Source: Azadirachta indica
Lineage: Eukaryota; Streptophyta; Magnoliopsida; Sapindales; Meliaceae
Length of the DNA stretch: 64,000 nt
NCBI GenBank assembly: GCA_022749755.1
Contig: CM040450.1
Span: 6,252,913-6,316,912, forward strand
Reading direction: 5' to 3'
This document shows, piece after piece, positions 36,401 to 49,744 of this stretch. Numbering within the stretch: the first letter of the stretch is position 1; each line of letters starts with the position of its first letter. Both the position numbers and the translations under genes were made by a program. The notes beneath the pieces are model-generated. The model saw only the letters and a list, made by a program, of their open reading frames with translations, was not told the origin of the DNA and did not search any database.

Positions 36401-37601
36401 TCCTGAGCTTCTGTGTGCACAAGAAGACTTCCTGTCTCCAGCCAGTGCACAAAGGCAAGCAATGAAACGACAGTCTGTGTTTCACTCCTCCAATCATTAT
36501 GATACCTAAGTATAAACATAAGAACAAGAAAAAAATCACCGAACATATTAGCAGATTCAACTAATCAAATAAAACCTCTTTTTTTTTAATTTTTTTTTTT
36601 ATTTTGCAACAATGATCACCTGTAATAATCCCCAGGGCATTCGCACATAATTTCACCCAGGCGTCGGTAAAGCTCCTTCAATATATCAACTTGAGCCTTA
36701 GGCTTCTCCAAAACCTCTACAACAACATAATCAAACAAACATTATTTCATTTCTAATGCCAATTTTCCACAGCTTTCCTGAACCTAATATCAGCTATTAT
36801 TTATTTCTCTTTTTCCCCCAAAAAGCGCAAGTAAAGCACTTCAAATGCTTTTCAAACTCCAAAAGAATTTTCTACAAAGCACTCCCAAGCGTTTTCTTTT
36901 CCCTCAAATACACATTTAACAAGCATTACAAAGTTGACTCAAAGGCATTTTTAACTATTTGAAAGTGCTTCTAGCGGTGTCAAAAGCACTGCGAAACATA
37001 CTATTCTATCAATTTGTCATTGATTTCCCAAACCACACCAGCAATTCTTTCTTGTTCGTCTTGTTGTTTTGTCTTTTTGTTAGGTTTAAAAAATGTAATT
37101 AAAGACATAATTCAAAAATAACTTTGAACCATTAACATCAAAATGAAACAGAACCAGCAACAATAACACAACAAATCAAACAAACACCAAATAGAAAGCA
37201 ATATAGTAATTGATTTGGGTACCAGAAAGTGGCCGAGACTGGTGAACGAGGAGCAAGCTACCGTGCATGAGCCTCGTGGTGGACTCGATCTCCATCACAA
37301 CTGCTCGTATTCTCTCACGCAAGTTTCCAGCCTCGTCTAGCTGGACGCGGAAGTCCTCGAACTGCTTCTCCATAGACGTTGGCGCGTAATCCTCACCGCC
37401 CGTCATTGATGAGTACTGTGGAGACGAAAAGACTCGACGAAACCGAAATGTCTCTGGTTTGGCGAGAGAGAAGAACGACGGAGGCGACGAAGAAACGGTT
37501 GCGACAGAGAAGCGAGGTAGAAGAGAGCGGAAGTGAGAGTGAGGGTTTATGGAGCGAGATTGCGTTATCAAAGCGACGATGTTTCGGAAAGCAATTTTCA
37601 T
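33493..37601 (-). CDS. TSN: translin with N-terminal organelle-targeting extension
   Basis: Seven exons on the minus strand: 37601-37223, 36716-36620, 36505-36390, 35358-35314, 34179-34154, 33822-33687, 33602-33493. They total 909 nt (302 aa plus stop), with GT-AG borders and consistent phase. Translin is an octameric single-stranded nucleic-acid-binding protein that pairs with TRAX to form the C3PO RNase; the endonuclease residues lie in TRAX. Seen here: FRVQLDEAGNLRERIRAVVM, RYHNDWRSETQTVVSLLAF, DIEDYLIGLCFLSNEMPRYV and CPRKVLKFLTDLHAAFRML. The first 65 residues are rich in Arg/Ser/Phe with almost no acidic residues, which suggests a mitochondrial or plastid presequence. An internal ATG at codon 66 (37406) would give a 237-aa protein, near the usual translin length. 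Exon 5 is only 26 nt. From memory, At2g37020 is the Arabidopsis counterpart. Confidence 0.96.
34334..34732. mobile_element. MITE-like element with TGTTTGTTTTTT ends in a translin intron
   Basis: Left end CTGTTTGTTTTTTCATCTGA; the right end is the inverse, GATAGAAAAAAACAAACA. The inside is AT-rich. A related, longer copy lies at 50314-51012. No clear target-site duplication; borders approximate. Confidence 0.5.
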
Positions 37602-37869
37602 GCTTTAGTGTGGGGTTCTGTCTGTTTGAAAATGTTGAAGACCACTTTACATGCTTTACACGTGTTACTCAAATACCGCCGTATACTGCCACGTCAACAT
37701 CTATGTTGTAAAGGATAAATTTATAATCATTTGAATTTTCTTTGCTGTAAATAAACTAAACTCATTTTTAAAAATTATTAAATTATGATGCCATTTTTTT
37801 AACAAATATGGCTCCGTGATTGTTATTTTTTTCAGTTATTACATTCTACTTTGAGACCCGTATATAAAA

Positions 37870-38130
37870 ATTGGGAATTTTTGACAGTAATCAATATTGG
37901 TTACTGATTTTCTTAAATAATCACAATATAATATATTTTACAAAAATGATCATTTTGAAGTAAAATACCTTCATAAAATTTTTTCAGAAAATGACCACTA
38001 AGTATATCTATGCAGGAGTATTTTGGTCCAAAAAAATTTGAGATGGTCATTTTTTAAAAATATTTTGAATAGTAATTATTACAGAAAATTCACTCCAAGT
38101 GTTGGTCATTTTCGTTAATTACAAAATAAA
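37870..38130. mobile_element. MITE-like inverted-repeat element
   Basis: The left half ('GAATTTTTGACAGTAATCAA', 'AAAAATGATCATTTTGAA') is an imperfect inverted copy of the right half ('AATTATTACAGAAAATTCAC', 'GAGATGGTCATTTTTTAA'). Short, AT-rich, non-coding. The family and target-site duplication were not determined. Confidence 0.4.
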
Positions 38131-38226
38131 AATATATACATATATACAAACGAATCAACACTTCCATAAATTTATATATATTATTATATTATTTTATAAA
38201 AATTATTAAATTTATACACTTTTGAT

Positions 38227-38852
38227 TAGGAATGATAAAATTCTCTGTACGGCTCCAAAACTTGAGGATTCACCCACATAATTTAAATAAATTTACGGGA
38301 AATGAGACAAAAAACGAGAAAAAATTAATCCCTAATTTATTAATGGGACGGGGATTGATTTAACTTTCCCTACCCCACCCTCACCCCATTTTCCATTAAA
38401 ATATAATATAAATATATTATAATTGATAAATTAAATTTTATATATGTAAATATAATTTTATATTATAATTTATAAAATTATACATTATAATTAAATGTAA
38501 TTAGTAATAAAAAATTGTGAGGTCATGAATTAATATTATAAAAAATAGAATATACAAATAAATGTGTAAAAAGTTAAAAATTAAAAAGGCCTTATATTTT
38601 TTGTCTTCAATAATATATTAATAATATTTTTGTTTAAATTAATTAAATTTTTATATTATTAAAATTAATTTATAAAATAATATAAAATGGAGAATTAATA
38701 TAGAGATGGGGAACTCATTCCTTATGCGAGGAATCTCCATCTCACCCCATTAAATTTATTAGAAAATGGGATGAGAATGATGGTTAAAATATAAAACAGG
38801 GTGGGAATGGGGCATGCCTTCCCACCCCCACCCTGCCCCATTGCCATCCCTA
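38227..38852 (-). mobile_element. hAT-like MITE, copy B, with perfect 8-bp target-site duplication
   Basis: 626 bp, inverted relative to copy A at 11038-11666. The ends are TAGGAATGATAAAATTC at the left and the inverse of TAGGGATGGCAATGGGGC at the right. It is flanked by identical CTTTTGAT (38219-38226 and 38853-38860). The 8-bp duplication and short terminal inverted repeats indicate a nonautonomous hAT element. The core aligns with copy A over its whole length, including the GC-richer end domains. Confidence 0.88.
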
Positions 38853-39338
38853 CTTTTGATGATTATAATTGAAATTTATATGTATATTAATTATAATATA
38901 TTATTAATTATACATTAAATATATGGGTTAGGTTTAATCTCAACTGTTTGAGATATATAAATCCAACAGTTAACAAATAATGTAATTATATGTGTAAATT
39001 TATGGATGATCGATTTATTCACACACATATATATATAGTATTATATTAAATCAGACCCTTATTTTATATACAAATTTAACAATAAAAGGCTTTTTTTGTT
39101 TGATTTCTTCAACATCTACCCACAAATGTTAGTTCTTATGTACATAATTAGTTGAACTGTTAGTCACTACTAAAGCGAGTTCTCCATCATTTCTGAATTC
39201 TCTCATATTATAATCCCTTGTTGAGTTACTATTATACAAGGCTATCAAACTATGGCTTTTTGGTATGTACGTTTATGATTTGGCAACAAAACTACTTTTT
39301 AAAGGTCACTATGATGAAGTAAGCAACAAAACGGCTAA

Positions 39339-39765
39339 GGGTCTATTTGATTTAATTTTTTAAATAGAGTTTTTTAAAGTAAAGATTTTACCCGTAAAAG
39401 TTTTATGAGTAAAATTTTTAACAAAAGTTTATTAATTATTTGGATATCACAAATAACTTGTAAGAAAAATTTGAATAATTATTTTAATAGATAAATTTTT
39501 AATATTTCATTTTAGAGAAATAACATAAAATTTTTAAAATAAAATAAGGGTATTTTAGATAATTTTGTCTTTTAAAAAAGTTGGTGAAGCTCTACTGCTA
39601 AAAAGCCAAATTGGATTTTTTCTAATAGAAGAAAAACAGTTTTTTTAATTCCTAAAAACCCTTTTCTATTATTAACCAAACGACATTATAAAATTTGAAA
39701 AGGGGTTTTATCATTAAAAAATCCCTTTTGACCAATAAAAAACCCAAACTAAATGAGCACCAAGA
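39339..39765. mobile_element. MITE-like element with GGTnnnnATTTgnTTT ends
   Basis: Starts GGGTCTATTTGATTTAATTT and ends AAAAAACCCAAACTAAATGA, whose inverse (TCATTTAGTTTGGGTTTTTT) matches the start imperfectly. The interior has TTAAA/ACTTTTA-rich blocks typical of small hAT-type MITEs. No clear target-site duplication. Confidence 0.45.
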
Positions 39766-40535
39766 ATGCCAGCAATAATAAGCATGCTTAAACAATGAGG
39801 CCAATCATCAAAATCATACCCATTTTCTATTAAGGAATTGCAATGAGTTATAAGCCATGCTCTTTTGTATCTGAGAAAAAAAAAATGAAAACAATAGGTT
39901 TATATGACAGTTTTAACTTCTTACTAGGCAAGTTAGTTCATAATGAAGTTCTTAAACCCCAAGATAGATATATATACTAGAAAGCAACATTTCTGTGAGA
40001 AAAGGACATTTTTTTATCGATGTTTTGCCTTGTGCTGGATAACTTTAAATCAAAGATCTTTCAACTGTTACAAAATCATTCCTTGTTTATGTTTTCTACA
40101 TTTTGTACATAATTCAATATCAGTTATATATGCTAGGTTTTAAGAGTTCTTGTGTTCTCTCTTGCCAAAAGTAAATTTACTACCCTCAAGAATAACTTTG
40201 CATTAGCATTCACAAGTCAATGTGCGTTCTTATTGAAATTTTAAGCATTATATTCTAAACAATTACTTTTAAGCTACGTTGTACTTGAGTGTTACACATT
40301 TACAAGGTGTTAAAAGAAGAATTATAGTTATTATAAACTTTAGTGCATTCACAATGATAAAAACTTTTAGAGCCCACCTTGTATAGCAAAACTTGCCGAA
40401 ATGCTTCATAACTACACTATCTTAGTTTTGGTTCACGATAAGACTCAAAATAACAAGAAAAAGCACTGACCACTATAAGAAAATAAGGGAGAATTAGCTC
40501 AATCTACAATAAAATGAGATCCTCCAGTAAATGAG

Positions 40536-43500
40536 TCAAAGCAAACACATATTTGTAAAATGTACCAGTTGGGTTGGACTTGGTTCGAGGGAGACAGCTA
40601 GCATATAAGCCATTCTAGTAAAACAATACACAAGGCAAAGCAAGACAATATAATTGTCTGTAACAGGTGATCGAGGATTGTTGAAGAAATAAAACATGGA
40701 TAAATAAACCAAAGGCTTGATGGCTATATTAAAAAGGTCAACTACATCTCTGGAAAGAAAATAAGCCATGCTGCCCATCCCAGATGCTTTTTTTTTTTGC
40801 AATAATTAAATTTTTCTAGTGAAAATGATCTTAATGCTACAATCTTGCAAAGTAGCGTTGTGATAAAAAATGAAGATTATATTAATAGAGAAAAGAAAAC
40901 AGTAGAAAATAATTAAAGGTTATAAAATCCAAGTTTTGAAAACAATGATTATCCATTAAAAGGATGATGATAGTCTTATTTGTGAAAATGTTGGTGGAAT
41001 AGGCAAAGCAATCTCTTTGGATCTTATGATTATGATCATGAATAGCTAATGAGTTTAGGTTTTCAACTTATAAATAGCAATAACAGTATACGTACAACCA
41101 AGGGTATCAAATGTTTCATCACCCACTTTCAGAAGAATGCCTAAGTATGCTCCTACTACTAGTAGAATCAGATAATCAACCGCTTGTATTCTGAAATCAC
41201 GTAGTTGCTACTTATTAACCCTGCAAGAAATTTTATTACGAAGGACCAATTAGTTGATAGATATGCTAGCCAAATTAAGTTGCCTAAATCCCTTTTTAAG
41301 AAAGATAATTGATTGATGTTAAAGAATAACTTTCTTGTAAAGTTTTAAATCACAATGTAAAAATGGAATGGTTCATCTCTATTCTCTCATCAAAATTATA
41401 ATTGAGGAGACAGTGCTAAACTTTCAGTTCATTCTAATATCTTCAGAAAATGGAGAATTTTGTTGGATATATTTTGAAATATGTAAAAAAAAATAAATTT
41501 TTTGTGCCTCCCAAGATAGTATTTGTACAGTCAGTGTAAACTAAGAGTTCTTTTATTGGATAAATCATTAGAGTTTAAGAAATTATGTTCTATATGATCA
41601 CGTTTTAGCTGAATGTTAGACATTACATCCTGCCACAAATCTTCAACAAAAGATTATTCTATGGCTCCAGTAGTAGGATTTGCCACATTGCTTTTCAAGG
41701 ATGTAATCTCTCCATAAATGTATTGCAACATATCAGGAGGTACTAGGTATCCATTATTTAGCATCCATTTGACTGGAAGTTGTTGATGATTCAAATTCCC
41801 ACTTGGTTTCACTACGCTTTTCAAAATGTCAATGAATTGGTCTAGAGGATTAATGCACTCTGGAACAATGATTCCGAGTCCAGCAAAGTACTCTTCAACT
41901 TTCTTTACAGGTCCATGGTACACAGTCAGGCCACATTTGGCTAAAAGTGTTAAATCATCAAACATTGTTAACAATGTATAACTAGATAAGAAGGAAGAAA
42001 TCATTATTTATGCTAGGATAAGATGAGTCAAATGAAATCAAAATAGATAATTGCAAACATATTATCTAAAACTTGTTAGGCACCTTTAAGAACTTTAATG
42101 AAAGCTGAACTTAATGCTTACAAGCAGAGTTGGCAAAAAGTCAATGAAATAAAGGTTGTATTGTTTTTTTCCCGCATATATACCTTGGTTGGTGAACTAC
42201 CATGCAGATGTTAACCCCTTTTAGAGCTTCATGTCAAAGTGCTTGAAGAAGTAATTGTGAAGATAAATTGTCCAAACTAGAAGCAGGCTCATCCAGGATT
42301 AAGAATGAAGGTTCCTAATCATTTCTATCCCAACGTTAACACGTTTCCTCTAACTTTCAAAAATTCCTTGCCTTTCCACTGTCCCAACAAGTGAATCTCT
42401 CACTAATTTTAGTCATAAAGATTCAATAACTCTTTCAATAACTAAAACCTCATCAGCTTTTGGCATGTCAGCAAAGAGTCCTCAGTGTTAATCCGGCAAC
42501 AAATCAAACAAAGTCAAAATTGAACGAAGTGAACATGAAACATAAGCATAATGTAGATGTAGAATTTAATAGGGATTGAATTAAGAGAATAAAACAAGAT
42601 ATTTAATTTTGAGAAAGCATTTGAATGTAGACACATATGAAAAACAATAGTTGAAGGGGTATTCCAAAAGGAACCATCATAACAGGCATTGCACTATACT
42701 CCATATCAAATAAAGAAGATAAAGATATCTATAACAACACACACCTTTAAAATAAGTTATACTAGTGTGACCAAATTTAGAGGCATTATTTGCTGGAAAG
42801 AAGATAACCATTAGTGGTATCACGAATATTTTTTTAACTTCTTCACGAACATCTGTTGATTAACTTCTTCAACAGTGAAGATAATAAATGTACAGAATAA
42901 GGTTAACAAACACCTATGCTATTAACCAGAAAGTGATCCATGCATTAGTATGGAAACTTTTGTGTTAATATAAGATTTTTGCACTGTATAAGGCCTTAGA
43001 TGATCACTTCGAGGTATTGTCCACTTTGGTATGTAAGCCTCACCACGATTTTGTCCTAAAAAAAGGGCCCTTGTAGGTTAAGAGGCTCACCCCTCTTTAT
43101 ATTTACCATAAGCTAGTTTTGACTTAATACTGTGGGATAATTCCCTTCTTAATACAACCTCCAATCAAGGGTAGACTGTGCTCTTTCAAAGGATAAAATT
43201 GTGAGGTTTATGAGTCAAATCAGACAATACCTCGTGGTGGCTATCCAAGACTGTAGGCAGTGAAAAAATCTTACATCAACATTTTGTTAGGGAACAAAAG
43301 GAAAAATAGCCAAGGAAAAAAAATGAGTGATGCATCTTTTATAGGTTAGATGATTGGTCAGAGTTTACAGGAAATGCAATATACAGATAACAGAGTTAAA
43401 AAATTACGTTGTGCTTTATGTTCATAAATTGGAGGAAAAATAACCAACTAAATAATTAAGTCAATCTTATGAGAAATCATATTCTTGCGAAATGATTTCT

Positions 43501-46500
43501 TACATATTCAATGCTCTAAAGGTGAAAAAACTTGTTGGGTTGATTGATTAAAAGGTGCTGTCTCTAAAATAGTTTGTTTGAGAACGCTAAATCAGTAAAA
43601 AGATCTGAGGGATCTGAATACTAAAACTTGGTAGGTAGAGTTATTTATTTGATTGTCAATGTTATTTCCACTAATTGTTGGAATGATTTTATGAGACATT
43701 TAATTCCAATTAATATATCATGGATTAAAAGCATGAAAATATTCTGATGTACTGGTTCTCCACGAGAGCCTGGGGACAAAACCCCAAAGCTTAGGTTACA
43801 ACTAAAAATTATCAGAAAGACATATTTTTTTAGAATTAGACACTAGGCGTGAAGGTAAACAGGAAAATGGTAGACCTTAAAAGCTAATTTAAGCTTAATA
43901 AGTTTAATAAGTATTAATATAAGTTTAATTAAGATTTTCTCTAAATTTTCATGTCAACTAGTTAAGCCTAACTATAAATTGATTGGAATGTTTCTATTCT
44001 ATGGCTACTCATATGTAAGAAAGATGTTTTGATCACAGATCTTAGATACCAATGTTCTAGAGTCTTAATAACAGTGATTGTTGTTAGCTTGCATGACAAT
44101 TTGGGTTTCATACCTGCATCTTGCATTGAATCGGAGATTTTCCTTTATAATCAAGTTCCCATGCACTATGTCATCTTATGGTACAAAACTAGTAATTTTC
44201 TTATATGAATGGATGGATTCAACTTTTTCATTTATAAGAATTAAGCATTTCATTATGCACCCGATTGTTTTTCCTGCTCCAGATGGACCCATGACAGTAA
44301 AAACTCGACCAGGTATGATTTTTCCAATTACCGATCTTATTAGATGTTTGTTTTTTCCTTTCACAATTAGGGTTAGATATTTAAAAGCGACCTCAATTAA
44401 AGGCCTAGCATTGATGTCAACATCGGCGGCCATTGAAATTACTCTTAGGAAGGACAAGTTATTCTACTGCTACTACAAAGCTTTCTCCTTCTTAAGTTGA
44501 CCATATGTATACTTGACAATTTAGCTATGAGTATGCAGTTGTTTACCCTTTGGTGCTTGCTCTCTAGTATATTTATGTCTAATGTCCAGATTAAAGCCTT
44601 CATGATTGTCTGAATCATCCTCAGAGGCAGGCATTATTTTTGCTAGGTTGCTTGCTTCATTTTTCTTGGCTTTTAAAGCTGCTGACAATTGCCCAGCTGA
44701 GTTTGAAGCACCTAAAGGCAAAGGTGGTAAGGAAACATTACATGCACCAGGTTTAATTTGATCTGAAAACTTCAGTTGCTCTATTGGCCTTGTGGATTTT
44801 TTGTGAGAAAATGTTTATAAGAACTGTTATTGCAATCCCACTGCACCTTTCTTGGCAACATCTTTTGCTGATTTCCACCTTTCATGTGCCTAAGCAGTTT
44901 CTCGAACATGTTTTGCAGTAGCTTCTCTGTGTTCGGCCTACCTTTTTTCTTGCATACTGAGAGCTTGATTAGAGCAATTATACAAAACAAGAAGTAGAGT
45001 ACTCAATGCAACCTAGAGTAGAAAATGAAGAAATTTCATGATGTTGGTTGGCGCCATACAAGAAGAAAGAACCTACAGCTTAACCTATAATTGCTTAGAG
45101 ATTGTGGTAAGTTGCTTTGAATTCTTTTTTTCTTTTTATTGTCAGGTTACGAATGTTAAAAGAAACATAGGTCAAAATAATTCTTACAGAAACCACTACT
45201 ACATAATGAATTATAATAAATGTATACAACAAAAAAGAAAGAAAAGAAAAGGAAAAGAATTTATTGCAGCATAAGCCTTCTAAGTAAAGCATTCATTAAA
45301 AGAACACTCTGATAGAAAATCTTAAGATAGTGCCTGACAATGAATGTAAATAGCCATAAAAGAGAATAATTTCATTTTATTAACAATTAGTCATTCAAGT
45401 AGGTTAACAACAAAACAGTATTCAAGTGACTAGAATCATAATCACTTACTATAAGCATCATCCCGTAAGCATGAATATTTTGGTTTGCAGTAATTGGATT
45501 ACATGTAGCCAACTTGAATCATGCTGCAAAATGGTTACAGAAATACTATTATCGGTTCTCCAATCATTCTCAGGCAAAATAAAAACATTTGGCAAATTTT
45601 TGTCCCGAGGTCTGTAGCACAGTTAAGGTAAAGAAGAAACTATGAGGTGAGAAGAATAAATCATTAGAAAACGCATTGCATCATTTAAAGGCATTGAATC
45701 ATTAATTACGTCTATTTCAACTGTAGCTTAGTAACATATATAGAAACATCATTTCTTTTTCTAAAATAATCAAAATATTGTGAGCATGAAGGCACACTTA
45801 TAATCTCCTATGTTTTTATTTGTAAATTTATGAATCTTAAAATAATAATTCAATGATCTACCCTTAACTTCCTCTAGAAAGTTTTGACATTCAAGTGTCT
45901 CGTTGATTGTTTCACATGGATCTTATGGGAGGTATAAAGGATTATATCTATCTTGAGTGAACAAGACCAAAAATGTAGTTATTAAAGTATAATTCCCCAA
46001 ATGCCTATTGAAGTTAATGGGCTTATCAATCTCCATTGTATGAAATCTTACTTTGAATTTAATTTAATGGGTCATTTGACTAACTTTCAAATAAGGTCAA
46101 GATGGCATAACTTCAACTTATGTGGAAGCTCAATTTCAGTAAACAATATCTAGAATTGAGATTCAAAGCAGTATAACATGTAATAATCTTATAAAAATAA
46201 CTAAACGTACGTTTTTTAGAGGTGGAACCTGTCTTATAGTAATGTCTGTAATTTTATGAAAATAATTAGTTAATATAGATAATGAGAAACAAACACTTTT
46301 ACTCTACCATATATTAAGATTAAGATACATTAACTGAAAAACAAAAAAATTATTTGCATTCCAAGTACTTTAATTTTTCAAAAATTTAAGGTTGCGAAAA
46401 ACAAGTGGGTTTTAAGATAAAAATTAATACCCACTATTACAAGAGAGTTTAGTTGTGGTAGTTGGATAATAGGATCTTGGCAAACAAAAATTTTCAAGAC

Positions 46501-48424
46501 TACTTCCAACATCCAACTAAATGTCTACACTGCCATAAGTATGATTTAATTGTCCAGGAGGCACTCGGTATGAGTATCTGCAAATTTTTTCAACCAATAA
46601 ATATTAGTGGATAATGTAAAATACAAGAACCTGCGAAAAGAAACTAATGGATTGAAGAACAGTATAGAAACTTACGTATCACACGTTCTAGTTATTATAT
46701 TGAGTTTTGCAAGTCGATAGTAAAAACCTAGTACGTAAGCTTCATTGACATAAATATGAAAGATAAAAAAGATATTGTATAACATTTTACTTTCTTCAAT
46801 AAAATCTATCATATCAACTTTTGAATATTGTAAGACTTGCAACAGGGTTTTGGAAACAGATTGTCCAAATAATTGAGAATTAAAGAAGAAAAAATAATTC
46901 TTAAATTGCATAAGTTAGTAATTCTACCATTTAGGGTGATAACAAGCATGCAATTTCTATTATAAGATAATGGAATCCTTTGCCAAGCATGAAAGATGTA
47001 TGCATGTTTTGCCTGATATTTTACTCAACCAATATCAGGAATAATATGAGCTCCAGAACATGTCTTTCTTTCTTGTTTCCCTTCTTATATTTCATTTAAA
47101 ATTATTTATATCAATACATTATTAGGATATCTGCAGCCTAAAAATCATGTAGTAAAATAAAGCTCTACTCAACCATCTAGTAGAAAAATATTTTTATCAC
47201 ATACTTGTCATTACAGGTAATAAATACATTTCCCTCAAATTCAATTACTTGTCACCTTCTTCATTTTACGTATGATATTTTTTTAAACATGTTTTTAGTT
47301 TTTTTATGGTATAAATTGCTATCCACCTCGAAACCAATAAACTTAGACAAATATCTAGTCAAGTTTTATGAAATAGTATAAATTTGTGAACTTCAAAGTG
47401 ATGAAAAATGGACTTTCTTAGATACTTATATCACCAAATAATCATAGGATAGATATGCACAAGTAACAAAGCAAAAAAAAAAAAAGTGTAAATAGAATAT
47501 ACTAACCATAAAAGAACTAAGAAATTAACAAATATAAAAACTAATGACAATAATTGAGTTGTCATATACGTACGTATCATGCAAGTAAGACCATGAGGGC
47601 AGAAGAACCCCTCGCAACAAGGTTAGCAGTTGTGAGTCATAAAAGACATGCCCTTACAATTTTTTAGTTCAACATTTTCATTAGAACTACAACCCCATCT
47701 TGGTTCACGTCTAGAAACCCATGACGTAAAATTACATTTCTTTTTTATTTTTATGTAATTGGTCTTTTTTGATTCCACTTTCAAATAGATTGCTAAAGTA
47801 GAATTTTATCTCTGCTACCATACATAGCCGCTGTGTAAGATCATCTGTTAGTTATATCACGTCCTTCATCAGGAACTACAAGAGAAATTAAATGATAAAT
47901 ACATGTATCTAAAGGAAAGAATTACATGTAGAAAAAAAATGAAAATATTTTGTGAATGCCTACAAATAACTTGGCCAACAAAATTTATGGCTTGTGTTGT
48001 TTTCCCATTCTTGCAATGTCTGCATCTTACTAGCCTTTACATTACCAGGCAGTAAGCAAACAAATCTAAAGTCTTGGAAAGCAAGAAATAATTCAAATTT
48101 TGAAAATAATGTCTTTTTTTCTTGGTTTCTAAAAACAAGTTTTGAAAGAAACTTAAGACAAATAGATTTTGGATTGATTTTTGTCTTCGGAAATAATAAA
48201 TGACAACACAACCACACATCTTCTCAGTTTCATTAGCACACAGTTATAAGCTTCAATGCAATAATCTATCAATGTAATAGAAAAAACGTTTTTGGGCATA
48301 ACTAATGCATTGTCAAATTTGCAGAAATTTTTACCTTTTGTCTTCTTAATGCAATTTGTCAAGAAATTCAAATTTCCATTAAAATTGAATGCCCCATTCC
48401 AATCATCATTCCTGGAAAACAAGG
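40536..48424 (-). pseudogene. ABCG24/ABCG28-type ABC transporter, decayed
   Basis: On the minus strand, pieces occur in the order of the family protein. Extracellular N-terminus: WNGAFNFNGNLNFL with CIKKTKG (48350-48424), a cysteine-rich part with CCEGFFCPHGLTCMI (about 47580-47720), YRVPPGQLNHTYG and YYPTTT (about 46430-46580), and LATCNPITANQNIHAYGMML (about 45450-45530). ATPase domain: Walker A GPSGAGKT (44176-44457), LPKADEVLVIERVIESL and LVGTVE (about 42300-42490), [20 protein letters not shown] (41654-42004). Membrane domain: IQAVDYLILLVVGAYLGIL (about 41105-41215) and [20 protein letters not shown] (40536-40802). Lesions: in-frame stops at 41654, 44176, 46517 and 47623; a deletion right after Walker A, where GAGKT runs into IGCIMK; and the ABC signature SGGQ replaced by a stop-containing stretch with a frameshift. 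The gene cannot make a working transporter. From memory ABCG24 (At2g37010) neighbours translin in Arabidopsis. Confidence 0.9.
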
Positions 48425-49744
48425 ACATTTAGGGTCTAAAACATATAAAAAGAAAACAAAGAAATATGCAAAGCAAATAACTATAGAAAATTGTGATGTA
48501 CGCATATATTCTTTATGCAGAAGCCCATCTGTTACTGAATATCGTCAACTAATATTAAAGTGAGATTGGAAAGCTAGCTATAGATGAGTTGTGTAATATG
48601 ATAAAACATAGCTAGATTACTCGTTAGACTGTAATCATCTCCTTTAACAAATTCCACAAATGAAAATAAGCTTAAAATTAAAATTAAACACAATATAACA
48701 TGAGGCATCCAAAGGACATTAATCCTAAATCCCCTTATTTCTATCTTTTATAGCTCTTCAAATCACAAATTTAAGTAAAACCATCCAAAAACTTGGTAAA
48801 AAGATGCTTGAATGATGCAAATTCAAATTTATACAAACCAAATAGGGATTGATCATTGCACTACCAACGACATGATTTAGATCATACCCTGAATAATCTA
48901 CCAATCTAAAACAAAATATAACCCTTCGCAGACCAACAATAAAGAATTTGGCAATGTGAATGGTTCGTTGAAATTTTCACAAAACACAAATGTGAATTAA
49001 CATCCATGGCATTTTTTCTTGTGAAACACTTTAATAGTCTTCCACTGCATCAAATATTACACTTGTATGAAAGAATTTATAAGTTTTCATGAATACGAAA
49101 CAAAGAATTACTTAAAGGGTGCTTGAAACAACCAATGGATTGTTAAAATTTTGTTGCAGTACAACAATAAAGGTCGATAACAAGGAGCTTGATAGATGAA
49201 AAGTAGAAGAATTTTCAGTTAGAAGGACTGAGTGATTTTCTTAGGCTTGAAAGGAGATCCTGATTTTAGGAAGAATAAACGGGGGAGAGTGATGAATGGC
49301 TACATTAAAGAAGAAACTGCTAAGTGGATGTGTGTGCATTGGCAACTGAAATAACTAACATTTCCATGTGTATAATTACTTTCCAACTCTTGGAGCATTG
49401 AGAAATTACATCAAATGGCTGGCATGCTGTTCCAAACAAATGATCACGTAATGTACATAAGCCAAGATTGTCTTAACAAAATCTATTTACAATTTTCAAG
49501 TAACTACCTTATTCTAATGATTTTTAAAAATAAATCATTTTTGTTTTCAAAATAGCTTTCACTAGTTTGGATGACAATAAGAACAATATAGTGCGTTTAT
49601 TCTTGAAAAAAAATGTGAAATAATTTAATGGGTTTTTACATTTTATTTTTCTATGTTTTATTAAAGTAACAAATGAAAAAAAATTAAAAAATAACAATGA
49701 CAATTGGCTTAGATTACTTTCAAAATATGACAAGTCAATTTACG

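Noticed and set aside
36765..36785. TTCCACAGCTTTCCTGAACCT, resembling mature miR396
   Set aside because: It differs from miR396 at the positions near its 3' half, and no complementary star arm or hairpin is visible on either side. It lies in a translin intron and is probably coincidence.
36810..36990. AAAGCACTT/AAGTGCTT motifs suggesting another MITE in translin intron 1
   Set aside because: Motifs resemble common plant MITE interiors, but I could not define paired ends or a target-site duplication.
44078..44500. 140-aa plus-strand ORF
   Set aside because: It is the antisense of the ABCG nucleotide-binding-domain pseudoexon, whose minus-strand translation carries Walker A.
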